A stretch of DNA of 64,000 nucleotides from Mycobacterium bourgelatii (GTDB lineage Bacteria; Actinomycetota; Actinomycetes; Mycobacteriales; Mycobacteriaceae). This document shows, in pieces, positions 35,010 to 42,497 of this stretch. The stretch's first letter is position 1, and every line of letters starts with the position of its first letter. The DNA lies in NCBI RefSeq assembly GCF_010723575.1, contig NZ_BLKZ01000001.1:1736001-1800000 (forward strand). The letters are read 5' to 3'. The translations under genes were made by a program, and so were the position numbers. The notes beneath the pieces were generated by a model that saw nothing but the letters and a program-made list of their open reading frames with translations, was not told the origin of the DNA and searched no databases.

Positions 35010-37379
35010 CTAGAGCGATATGGCTGGCAGCAGGGTGAAGCTCGGCAAGATGGTCTGAGTGAATTTGATGGGGGGAAGGACGATCGGGGGGCTGCTGAAG
35101 CCGCCAACCTGAATGCCGTCGAGGTCGATCTGCGGCAAAGTGGTACCGGTGAGCGGTCCGATTCCGATCGGTGGAACGGTGATTTGGGGGAGGCTGAGGC
35201 TACTAAGAGAGATGTTGCCGATGCCGAGGTCGGACAGATTCAGCTGCGGGCCGGTGGGCAGCGCGAGATTGAACTGGTTAATCGTGAGTTGAGGCAGGGT
35301 AAAGGCCCCGACCGCTACGTTGTCTATCACCAGGCTAAACTCCCTGTCGAAGCTCCTGCCGTTTATTAATGTGAGGGGCGGAATTTGAGTTGGGGGAATC
35401 GCGATGTTCACCGATGTCTCGAATGGGTTGGGGTTAAGTGAAATCAGCGAATTACCTAGGCCAACGAAGGCGACCGAGTCAATCCGCATGCCCAAAGCAA
35501 CGTTAGGACCTGCATGTGGGTTGAAGAGTGTGATTTCCGGCGTTGTTATTTCCGGGATTTTGATCGCAGGTAAGTTAAAGTTGCCGACGGTGATGGCGGG
35601 CGCCGTGAAGGTGCCGATGCTAATATTTGGTAATTGGGGTTTTATGCTGATACTTGGTATGTCAATTGCGCCGACGTTGATCGCGTTTACTTGAATATTA
35701 GGTACGCTAATCGAACCCAGGCTGAATGGCGACAGATTAACCGGTGGAACAGTTACAGCGTTTAGGTTGAACGGGGGGAACGAGATCTGGGGAATCGTTA
35801 TTTGGGGCGAGTCGACGCTGACGCTAATAGCCGGCGTGGTGATGGGCCCTAGGGTGGGGCCATCAGGCCCGGGGTTCATGAGGCCCGAGAGTGGATTAGG
35901 CCACTCGATACCGATCTTCGGGATGAGATTGAAGAAGTCGGAGCCGATAGAACCGCCGGTCACGGTGAGCGGGGGAGTGTTGAACCCAGCGAGGTCGATG
36001 GCGCCGACAGCGATGTTGGGTATTTCGAATTGCCCAATATTGATGGGGGGAACGATCAGCGGGCCAAGGGAGACCCCGTTAATGTCGATCGGCCCGATGT
36101 CGATCGTTGCGCCAAGGTTGGTGAGGGTGATTTCGGGGGTTTGCCAAGAGGGAATGGAGATACTCGGGGTGGTGAACCCGGTGATTTCGATAGGCGGCAG
36201 GACGAAACCGGCGGCACCTGGCTCGAACTGTTTCGTCGCGAGGTTGAAATCGCCGATGTATATGCCGGGGGTGTTGCTCGGCATCGATACACGAAGGGCG
36301 AAGTTAACGGGGATATTTTGCGGCAGCTTCAAGTCAAGACTAATACCAATAGGTTCAGGCATGCTGAACAAGACCTTCGGCACGGGTCCGATCATTATGG
36401 AGACATAATTGAGAGAAGTTGTTCCGCCATTGGTTAATATATTCTTATTGGCGAAGGCCAAATCCCCGCCGGATGGAAAATAGAATCCACTAGTTGGGAA
36501 TTGTACTGAAGGCAGTACGAATGGTGCCGTCGCGAGTTGCGGGGTGCTAAATCCGCCGATAGTTATGCTCGGTAGGGAAATGGCGGGGAAGGTGAACGAC
36601 GGTATGGTCAGACTTTGCATCGACAGCGATATGCTTGTGGGCGGTAGACTGAAACTACCTAGAGATATCTGGGGAATGTTGAGTTCGGGCAGGCTGAAGT
36701 TGCTGATTCCCAAACTCGGAAGACTTAAAGTCGGCAACCGTAGCTGGGGAATATTAAAGGGCGGAAGGGATATTGTGGGTATCTCGACGGCGGCGGGTGG
36801 GGGTCCGGTCAACGTGGCGGACATGGCCGCGGCGGCCTGAGTCGGCAGGTTTGCAAGCTTCGTCAACGGTTGGACGATTGGCGTCAACGCCGCGGCGATC
36901 GCAGAAGTCTCGCCGTGATAGCCCACCATCGCGGCAATGTCTTGGGCCCACATCATCTCGTATTCGGCTTCGGCGGCGAAAATGGCTGGCGTGTTGAGCC
37001 CCAACAGGTTTGAGTTCACCAACGCGACGAACTGGTTGCGGTTGGCCGCGATCGCCGCCGGATACACCGTCGCCGCTCGCGCCGCTTCAAACGCCGCCGC
37101 AGCCGCTTGAGCCAGGCCGGCTGCCGTCTCGGCGTGCACGCTGGCCGCGCTCAGCCACCCTAGGTATGGGGTCGCCGCAGCCGTCATCGCCGCCGAGGCC
37201 GCGCCCTGCCACGCCCCGCTCGCCAGCTCAGTAGTCAGCGATTCGAACGACGTCACCGCCGCGTTCAACTCCGCGGCCAGTCCTTGCCAGCCCTCCGCTG
37301 CCGCCAACATCGGTCCCGACCCCGCGCCACCGAAAATCTGCAGGGAGGTGATCTCGGGTGGGAGCACCTGGAAATTCAT
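35010..37379 (-). CDS. PPE family protein with long Ile-Pro repeat region
   Basis: 789 residues from ATG 37379, with AAGGAG 10 nt upstream. Residues 1-180 form the PPE domain (MNFQVLPPEITSLQIFGGAG, WxG-type SGAWQGAASAAMTAA). The rest consists of near-periodic short strands such as IPTISLPPFNIPQLRLPTLS and FNLPAIKIPEITTPEITLF, the Ile-Pro-rich repeat seen in large PPE proteins of the MPTR group; the NxGxGNxG repeat is scarce. The C-terminal region is much lower in GC than its neighbours. It heads a probable operon with PE_PGRS-2, unusual because PE genes usually precede PPE genes. The nearby 31-bp element (copy B, 165 nt upstream) suggests shared control with PE_PGRS-1 and the acyl-AMP ligase. 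Confidence 0.9.
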   Translation of the reverse strand: MNFQVLPPEITSLQIFGGAGSGPMLAAAEGWQGLAAELNAAVTSFESLTTELASGAWQGAASAAMTAAATPYLGWLSAASVHAETAAGLAQAAAAAFEAARAATVYPAAIAANRNQFVALVNSNLLGLNTPAIFAAEAEYEMMWAQDIAAMVGYHGETSAIAAALTPIVQPLTKLANLPTQAAAAMSATLTGPPPAAVEIPTISLPPFNIPQLRLPTLSLPSLGISNFSLPELNIPQISLGSFSLPPTSISLSMQSLTIPSFTFPAISLPSITIGGFSTPQLATAPFVLPSVQFPTSGFYFPSGGDLAFANKNILTNGGTTSLNYVSIMIGPVPKVLFSMPEPIGISLDLKLPQNIPVNFALRVSMPSNTPGIYIGDFNLATKQFEPGAAGFVLPPIEITGFTTPSISIPSWQTPEITLTNLGATIDIGPIDINGVSLGPLIVPPINIGQFEIPNIAVGAIDLAGFNTPPLTVTGGSIGSDFFNLIPKIGIEWPNPLSGLMNPGPDGPTLGPITTPAISVSVDSPQITIPQISFPPFNLNAVTVPPVNLSPFSLGSISVPNIQVNAINVGAIDIPSISIKPQLPNISIGTFTAPAITVGNFNLPAIKIPEITTPEITLFNPHAGPNVALGMRIDSVAFVGLGNSLISLNPNPFETSVNIAIPPTQIPPLTLINGRSFDREFSLVIDNVAVGAFTLPQLTINQFNLALPTGPQLNLSDLGIGNISLSSLSLPQITVPPIGIGPLTGTTLPQIDLDGIQVGGFSSPPIVLPPIKFTQTILPSFTLLPAISL

Positions 37380-37544
37380 GGGATTCACTCCTTGCAGCGG
37401 GCGGGATGAAGGCATCCCCCGTTACACACACACCTCGTCGTGTGTGACTACAGACCTAATGCGGGGCATCGAGCCCACTCCCGCTCAAACGGCAACCGAA
37501 GTTTGGCTCGACCGCGTTCTCGCCTTACGCCACTATCGCCGTGG

Positions 37545-37575
37545 TGACGATTATTCGTCACCACGATGACAGATA
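37545..37575 (-). promoter_or_regulatory. 31-bp GTCA/TGAC element, copy B (upstream of PPE)
   Basis: Read towards the PPE gene: TATCTGTCA, 6 nt, TGACGAATA, then ATCGTCA. It lies 165 nt from the PPE start, nearly the same distance as copy A from PE_PGRS-1 (166 nt). It has the same spacing of GTCA and TGAC half-sites as copies A and C. Confidence 0.7.
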
Positions 37576-37581
37576 GTTAAT

Positions 37582-37935
37582 CTACCCGAGGGTGGCACCG
37601 CGCACAAGAGTTTGGTAGGAGGGGCCGGTCAAGAGCTGCTGCGCTAGCTCGATGGCCAGTCCGATACCCAACGGGGCGGGCGCCAATTCGGCGGTGCCAT
37701 TGAGGAATTGGCGGATGAGGTGCCGCACGGTGTTCGGACACCGCGATGAAACCCTCGCTTGGATGCGTACTTTCGTCGCCGTCCTCAGGAACCTCGGTGC
37801 CGATCTGGTCGGATGGCCCCACGAACGGCTCCTAACAAAGCGCGGAATCTGCAGGCGCACAGATATTGTCGCCATCTTCCTGTCGAGACGCCGACTGGAC
37901 TCCTCGGAGCTGTCCCGACTTGAAAACGCGACCAA
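37582..37935 (-). other. Possible gene remnant in the PPE/FAAL intergenic region
   Basis: A weak 117-codon minus-strand frame ends in a plausible helical, Ala/Leu-rich segment (TAELAPAPLGIGLAIELAQQ, then LLTGPSYQTLVRG), the only part of this 946-bp gap that looks protein-coding. The first 60 codons look like random Arg/Ser-rich translation. There is no ribosome binding site and no family I can name with confidence. It may be the C-terminus of a decayed gene caught between the duplicated promoters. Confidence 0.25.
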
Positions 37936-38045
37936 TTGAGGGGAAGACGCCGGCTCCGTCGGGCTCGCAAGTAACCCGGTGCTGCATCCCCTCGAGGGGG
38001 GCCAGGCCGAGTCTTGTGTGTGTTTCCGCCCTCAGGTATATTGAC

Positions 38046-38076
38046 TATCCGTCAATAAGACGACGAATAGTTGTCA
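38046..38076 (+). promoter_or_regulatory. 31-bp GTCA/TGAC element, copy C (upstream of acyl-AMP ligase)
   Basis: TATCCGTCA, 6 nt, CGACGAATA, then GTTGTCA: the same half-site spacing as copies A and B. It is 249 nt upstream of the ligase start and reads towards it, as the other copies read towards their genes. Confidence 0.7.
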
Positions 38077-38325
38077 ATCTCGTACACGGTTGCAAGGTCG
38101 TGCCACCGCGCGCACGGCGGCTAAGCGTCAGGCAGGGCTCCAGGTTGCTCTCTGTGCGGAAGTGGCCTCGCCGCCCTCCATTCAGGTCTGTAGTCACACA
38201 CAACGAGGTGCGCACCAAAGGGCTCACTTAAGGGCTCGGCAATGAATTGTCGGTGTCGGCGGCGACCCGACCCCTCATTTCACGCCTAGCAGAGATCACC
38301 TACAGGGATTGGAGGCTCACTGCCA

Positions 38326-40143
38326 ATGTCGCTGATGTTGGACCGGATTCGAGAACTTGGGGTGCAGATTCCTGATTCCCCCGCCATCACCTTTGTCGAT
38401 GATCGAGGTCGCGTCACTGAGTCGATGAGTCGTGCTGATGTGGTGACCGAAATGAATGCAGCGGCTGGGTTGCTCACGCAGCGTTGCGGTCTGGTACCAG
38501 GCGATCACGCACTCTTGGTGTACCCACCCGGTCTGGACTTCGTTCGTGCCCTCCTTGGTTGTATGGCCGCGGGGGTACTGGCGGTTCCCGTGTATCCGCC
38601 GAACCCGGTCAATCCGCAAAAGTCGATTGAGCCTCTGCAGCGGATCGCGGCTGATTGCAATGCAAAAGCGGTGCTGACCAATCGGCAGTATGCCAACGCC
38701 CGACGCCTCGGTGCGGCCAAGTCTTTGATGACCGGACGCACCGTTGTCTGGCCCGCAAACCTAAACTGGCACGCCACCTCGCCTGGCATCATGAACCGCC
38801 GGACGCGCGGATTCGGCTCGTCCTTCGATGCGGCTTCAGGCTGGGCCCCAAGTCACGACACTCCCGCCATCTTGCAGTACACGTCGGGCACCACCTCCGC
38901 CCCCAAAGGCGTCGTCATCACTTACGGCAACTTGGAGCATCAGCAAGAATTCGAGCGCCGGCACCTCGGACTTGGGCTGAATATGCGGGGAGTTTTCTGG
39001 GTGCCCGCGTATCACGACTTCGGGCTTATCGGCGCCATCCTGAACGCGTTGGCGGGCAATTTCGAGCTCACCTTGATGTCGCCATTGAGTTTTGTCCGGC
39101 GGCCTGCGCTGTGGTTCGAGGTCATGCACCGCGTGCGCGCCACGCACACGGTCTCCCCGAATTTCGGTTACGAACTGGCGGTGCGGAAGACCACCGCCGA
39201 ACAGCGTGCGCAATGGGACCTGAGTTCGCTGTCGATGGTGATGAGTGCGGCAGAACCGGTCCGTGAGGACACCATTCGCACCTTTTTGGAGGCGTTCAGC
39301 GTCGCCGGTCTGCGTCCCGAGGCTTTCTGCCCCGCCTACGGACTGGCCGAACATACTGTCGGAGTAACCCTGTTCGGGCGCTCCACGTTACGAGTGGACA
39401 CGCATAAGCTCGAAGCGCAAGGGATAGCGGTTCCTTACGACGGGCCCGCGTCAAAGGTCTTCAGGGGCTGCGGTGCGTTGACCGACGACGTCGACGTGCG
39501 CATTGTGGACCCGGAGAGCTGCGCGCCGCTGGACGAGGGCCGGGTCGGCGAGATCTGGGTGGACTCGCCGAGCAAGGCCGCGGGTTATTGGGGCAAACCG
39601 GAGGCCACCCGGGCCGCCTTCGCGGCTCGCTTGGCTGGTGTGGCTGGCAGCAGTGGCTACCTGCGAACCGGGGACCTGGGCTTTGTGCACGATGGTGAGC
39701 TGTATGTGTGTGGTCGTATGAAAGACGTGCTGACTTTGGCGGGCCGCAATATCTATCCGCAAGATATTGAAGAAAGCCTTCGGAATTGCCATCCCGCAAT
39801 CAGGCCGGGCGGGATCGCGGCGTTTGCCATAGAGGAGGGCGGTAGCGAAGGGCTAGCGGTGCTGGTGGAAGTCAGCGCTGATGCCCCAGACGATGTGTTG
39901 TCGGGTGTGGTTGAAGCGGCGCGGGCGGTCGTACTGGAAGACCACCGGCTGCGCTGCTCGGTGGTGGTAGTGGGGCCGCCCGGCAGCGTGAGCAAGACGA
40001 CCAGCGGCAAAGTGCAACGGTTCCAGTGCCGCGCCCGCTGGCTCGACGGCAGCCTAGCGGCCACGGCGCTGCTAGTGCGGCGGTTCGATGGCGAACCGTC
40101 GTTGGCCGCTGCGCAAACGACAGCGGTTCGGGCGCAGAGTTAG
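38326..40143 (+). CDS. Stand-alone fatty acyl-AMP ligase (FadD/FAAL type)
   Basis: 605 residues, ANL superfamily. The adenylation P-loop is YTSGTTSAPKGVVITYGN (about 185-202). Next come VFWVPAYHDFGLIGAIL, the ATP motif AYGLAEHTVGVTLF (about 343-356), YLRTGDLGFVHDGELYVCGR (about 445-464) and the catalytic Lys region SKTTSGKVQRFQCR near 565. The overall pattern matches long-chain fatty acyl-AMP ligases that pass the adenylate to an acyl carrier protein or polyketide synthase rather than to CoA. No PKS, ACP or transferase gene lies within the window, so the acceptor must be elsewhere. GGAGG precedes the ATG. Shared promoter elements link it to the PE/PPE genes. Confidence 0.9.
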   Translation: MSLMLDRIRELGVQIPDSPAITFVDDRGRVTESMSRADVVTEMNAAAGLLTQRCGLVPGDHALLVYPPGLDFVRALLGCMAAGVLAVPVYPPNPVNPQKSIEPLQRIAADCNAKAVLTNRQYANARRLGAAKSLMTGRTVVWPANLNWHATSPGIMNRRTRGFGSSFDAASGWAPSHDTPAILQYTSGTTSAPKGVVITYGNLEHQQEFERRHLGLGLNMRGVFWVPAYHDFGLIGAILNALAGNFELTLMSPLSFVRRPALWFEVMHRVRATHTVSPNFGYELAVRKTTAEQRAQWDLSSLSMVMSAAEPVREDTIRTFLEAFSVAGLRPEAFCPAYGLAEHTVGVTLFGRSTLRVDTHKLEAQGIAVPYDGPASKVFRGCGALTDDVDVRIVDPESCAPLDEGRVGEIWVDSPSKAAGYWGKPEATRAAFAARLAGVAGSSGYLRTGDLGFVHDGELYVCGRMKDVLTLAGRNIYPQDIEESLRNCHPAIRPGGIAAFAIEEGGSEGLAVLVEVSADAPDDVLSGVVEAARAVVLEDHRLRCSVVVVGPPGSVSKTTSGKVQRFQCRARWLDGSLAATALLVRRFDGEPSLAAAQTTAVRAQS

Positions 40144-40504
40144 TCCCGTACGCCACCGGCCGTCTGGGGAACGCACTGTCGGCCGGCTGGTCGAGTCGGG
40201 CTTAGTCATCTGATGCTGTCTGGTCTCGGGTTGGTCAGGATTGGGGTTGCGCCACAACGGCATCGACGCGGCCGCCGGGTTGTTGGGTGAGCGGGTCGAC
40301 ACCATCGGCGACTGGTTCCTCGCCGACGGTAATGGCTGAAACAGAACCTTCGCCCGCGGGAAATAACCCTGCCTAACGGTTGTTGCGCTCTACCTCTATA
40401 ACTTCGCACCCGCAGGACAACCCTTGCCTGACCTGTCCGCTGTCACCACGAGTGCGGCCGGATCGAAGGACAGCCGCGTTCACTGGTCTTGCCGGGGTCG
40501 ATCG
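40144..40504. other. Intergenic region between convergent FAAL and iclR
   Basis: 361 bp. The only coding-like piece is a short plus frame at 40247-40339 reading NGIDAAAGLLGERVDTIGDW and FLADGNG before a stop. It may be the tail of a lost gene, which I cannot assign. I see no RNA gene or clear terminator. Confidence 0.4.
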
Positions 40505-41422
40505 TCAACCCTTGCGGTGCAAGGCCTTTGCGCCGGTGCTGAGCTTGTCCGCCGTCGCGCGGAGCTCATTGATATAGCGGTCACGCTCCGATCGGCCGAC
40601 TTCCGGCAACAACGGCCCGAGCTGCAGCTCGTAACTTGCCTTGCCGTCAGCGAATACCGCAGCCGATAGGAAACCGATTGACAGTGGCCGCTCAGAGGCG
40701 AGTTGCTCTTCGGTGTAAGGGATTGGGGCGAGCTCGGAGAACAACCTGAACATTCGCCGCCGTAGCGAGCTGCGCTGCGGGTTCTCCGTCAGCAGTTCGG
40801 CTACCTCGCCAAGCAAGTCAAGCACCATTGGGTCTGACTCACCCAACCCGTAAACCGCCACGCCGCTCGAATGTATTTGTGACAGCACATCCTCAAGGAT
40901 GGGCTTATCACCAGGCTTCGCCGTGTCCAGCCACTCGCGGCGTGCGTGCGCATCGCGGTGCGCGATCACCGCCGCGCAGGCGGGCGCGCCTACGGGCAAC
41001 CGGAGGCCGACACTGACCCCGGCCGGCATCTTGCGCCTGCCGGGGACGCTGGCGAGGAAGGTCATGTCAGTGGTACCGACCCAGGCCAGCGTTGCTCCGC
41101 AACCCGCGCGTTGCGCCAATTCCTCGAGGGTGTGGCTGATATCGGATGAAACGGGGAACGCTTGGTGCACTGCATCGGCGACGGCGATAAGCCCCGGCCC
41201 CAAGGTGTATCGGCGATCCGACTGCCGAGTCACCCACCCGGCCTTTTCAAGCGAGAGCAGGATCGATGTCGCGGTCGATCGGTTGAGCTCCAGTCGGGAG
41301 GCGATTGACGCGACCGAACTCGGCTCGTGCTGGGTCGCCAGGACTTCGAGGACTGCCACTACTCGGTCAGTCGGCGGCGATCCGGGCCGCTGACTGCCGT
41401 CGTCTGGGCGGGGTTTGGGCAT
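40505..41422 (-). CDS. IclR-family transcriptional regulator (island-borne)
   Basis: 305 residues. The N-terminal winged helix-turn-helix (about 15-75: VVAVLEVLATQHEPSSVASI, LELNRSTATSILLSLEKAGW) is followed by an IclR effector-binding domain (ISHTLEELAQRAGCGATLAW, GLRLPVGAPACAAVIAHRD). The start ATG 41422 has GAGGAGCGAG upstream. It converges with the acyl-AMP ligase and lies inside the PE/PPE island. Just upstream, at 41461-41476, GTCA-N7-GTCA spaced half-sites resemble part of the 31-bp island element (11 of 16 positions match). It is therefore a reasonable candidate for the regulator of the island, acting on itself too; this is inference. Confidence 0.88.
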   Translation of the reverse strand: MPKPRPDDGSQRPGSPPTDRVVAVLEVLATQHEPSSVASIASRLELNRSTATSILLSLEKAGWVTRQSDRRYTLGPGLIAVADAVHQAFPVSSDISHTLEELAQRAGCGATLAWVGTTDMTFLASVPGRRKMPAGVSVGLRLPVGAPACAAVIAHRDAHARREWLDTAKPGDKPILEDVLSQIHSSGVAVYGLGESDPMVLDLLGEVAELLTENPQRSSLRRRMFRLFSELAPIPYTEEQLASERPLSIGFLSAAVFADGKASYELQLGPLLPEVGRSERDRYINELRATADKLSTGAKALHRKG

Positions 41423-41508
41423 CTCGCTCCTCGTCGAATGTCAGAAATGCATCAATTCTACGTCAGATATTTGTCAATTAACTCGGCATCGCCCGATCAT
41501 GCCGCGCA

Positions 41509-41558
41509 GACGTAAAGTCATTCATTTCACCACGAAAGTGGGGGACTTTTACGTTTTT
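41509..41558 (+). terminator. Hairpin related to the tRNA-Glu terminator
   Basis: CGTAAAGTC (41511-41519) pairs, with one bulge, with GACTTTTACG (41544-41553) and is followed by TTTTT. The arrangement GACG-TAAA...GGGGGACTTT-ACG resembles the hairpin at 22489-22527, supporting duplication of the tRNA-Glu/Rv2991 junction at the right end of the island. Confidence 0.5.
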
Positions 41559-41655
41559 CGGCGGGTCTGGCCGGCGGCGGGGGCGGTGCCGCCGACGGGC
41601 ATAGACGGCAGGCCGAGCTTGCGGTGATGTAGCGCTCCCATACGCTGACGCGCAC
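41549..41655 (-). pseudogene. Remnant of an Rv2991-like gene with internal deletion
   Basis: On the minus strand, codons RVSVWERY match RVGVSVWERYTGPY of the intact gene at 22568-23068. After a deletion of roughly 35 codons and a frame change, KLGLPSMPVGG and TAPAAG match the intact C-terminus KLGLPPMPVGGSTAPAA. A TAA lies at 41549-41551. Both the intact copy and this fragment are on the minus strand, so they are direct repeats around about 18.5 kb. Confidence 0.7.
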
Positions 41656-41716
41656 GCGCGCCGTTCTTCGATGCCAACCCAGCCAGCCTTATCGCGCTCA
41701 GCCCAGCGCCCTCCCG

Positions 41717-42418
41717 CTAGAGCCGGCGGGTGAGTGCGTCGGCGGCGGCCAATAGGTCGGCCGCCCAACGCGCCCCGGGGCGCCGCCCCATCCGGTCGAT
41801 CGGACCGGAGACCGAAATGGCTGCCACCACAACGCCACGGCTATCGCGCACCGGCGCCGAGACACTGGCCACCCCCGGTTCGCGCTCGGCCACACTTTGC
41901 GCCCACCCGCGCCGCCGCACTTCGGCCAGCGCGCGGTCGGTGAACATGGCTGCCGGCAACACCGCCTGCTGGGTTTCGGTGTCGCTGTAGGCCAGAAGGA
42001 CTTTGGCCCCGGAGCCCGCCGTCATCGGCAACCGCGCCCCGACCGGGACCGTATCGCGAAGCCCCGCCGACGGTTCCAACGCGGCCACACAGACTCGTGT
42101 CGTCCCTTCGCGGCGGTACAACTGCACGCTCTCTCCGGTGGTTTCCCGTAACTCAGACAGCACCGCCGCACTGGCGGCCAGCAGGGGATCGGTGACGCGT
42201 GCCGCAAGCTCGCTGACCGCGGGACCCAGATGCCAGCGGCCGGCTTCGTCACGTCCCAGCAGGCGGTGGACTTCGAGCGCGGCCGCCAGTCGATACGTCG
42301 TGGCCCGCGGTAGGCCCGTTCGCTCACACAGTTCGGCAAGCGCGCAGGGAGATTCCGCGATCGCGTGCATAACGACCACAGCTTTGTCGAGGACCCCGAT
42401 ACCGCTATGCTGTCTCAC
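41717..42418 (-). CDS. IclR-family regulator of leuCD (Rv2989-like)
   Basis: 233 residues. The winged helix-turn-helix (VVVMHAIAESPCALAELCERTGLPRATTYRLAAAL in two parts, about 13-48) precedes an effector domain with ETTGESVQLYRREGTTRVCV and VPVGARLPMTAGSGAKVLL. It corresponds to Rv2989 and, like NdgR/LtbR-type regulators of other actinobacteria, lies divergent from leuC, which it probably controls. GTG 42418 has TAGTAT (42425-42430, minus strand) 6 nt upstream, indicating a leaderless transcript. A nested dyad covers this -10 box, implying autoregulation. Confidence 0.9.
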   Translation of the reverse strand: MRQHSGIGVLDKAVVVMHAIAESPCALAELCERTGLPRATTYRLAAALEVHRLLGRDEAGRWHLGPAVSELAARVTDPLLAASAAVLSELRETTGESVQLYRREGTTRVCVAALEPSAGLRDTVPVGARLPMTAGSGAKVLLAYSDTETQQAVLPAAMFTDRALAEVRRRGWAQSVAEREPGVASVSAPVRDSRGVVVAAISVSGPIDRMGRRPGARWAADLLAAADALTRRL

Positions 42419-42448
42419 AAGGAGATACTAGCGTCTCGCATTCTGAGA
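42413..42448. promoter_or_regulatory. Nested dyad in the iclR/leuC divergent promoter (candidate operator)
   Basis: TCTCA (42413-42417) and TGAGA (42444-42448) form outer arms; GAGA (42422-42425) and TCTC (42434-42437) form inner arms with nearly the same centre. The site overlaps the -10 box and start codon of the IclR gene and lies about 50-85 nt before leuC, the position expected for repressor control of both. The operator role is inferred from symmetry and position. Confidence 0.5.
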
Positions 42449-42497
42449 TCACAGCCTGATCGATCGGCGCGGCGCGAAGCAACGAAGTGAGGCAGAG

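Larger units (their letters stand above)
37431..38210. repeat. 27-bp inverted repeat bracketing the PPE/FAAL divergent promoter region
   Basis: The arms are 37431-37457 (CACCTCGTCGTGTGTGACTA and 7 more bases) and 38184-38210, whose reverse complement matches with a single C/T difference. The arms lie 726 bp apart and face inwards, each near the start of its own gene. Together with 31-bp elements B and C, this shows that the two divergent upstream regions are inverted copies of one ancestral promoter. Confidence 0.8.

Noticed and set aside
37577..38231. Several short frames in the PPE/FAAL gap, including 37652-37939 plus and 38045-38227 minus
   Set aside because: No ribosome sites or domain signals; they overlap the duplicated promoter elements. 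Only 37582-37935 minus was kept, as a weak remnant.
22489..41655. Prophage or integrative element inserted at tRNA-Glu
   Set aside because: No integrase, phage or conjugation genes and no duplicated tRNA 3' end were found; only the gene-remnant duplication is supported.
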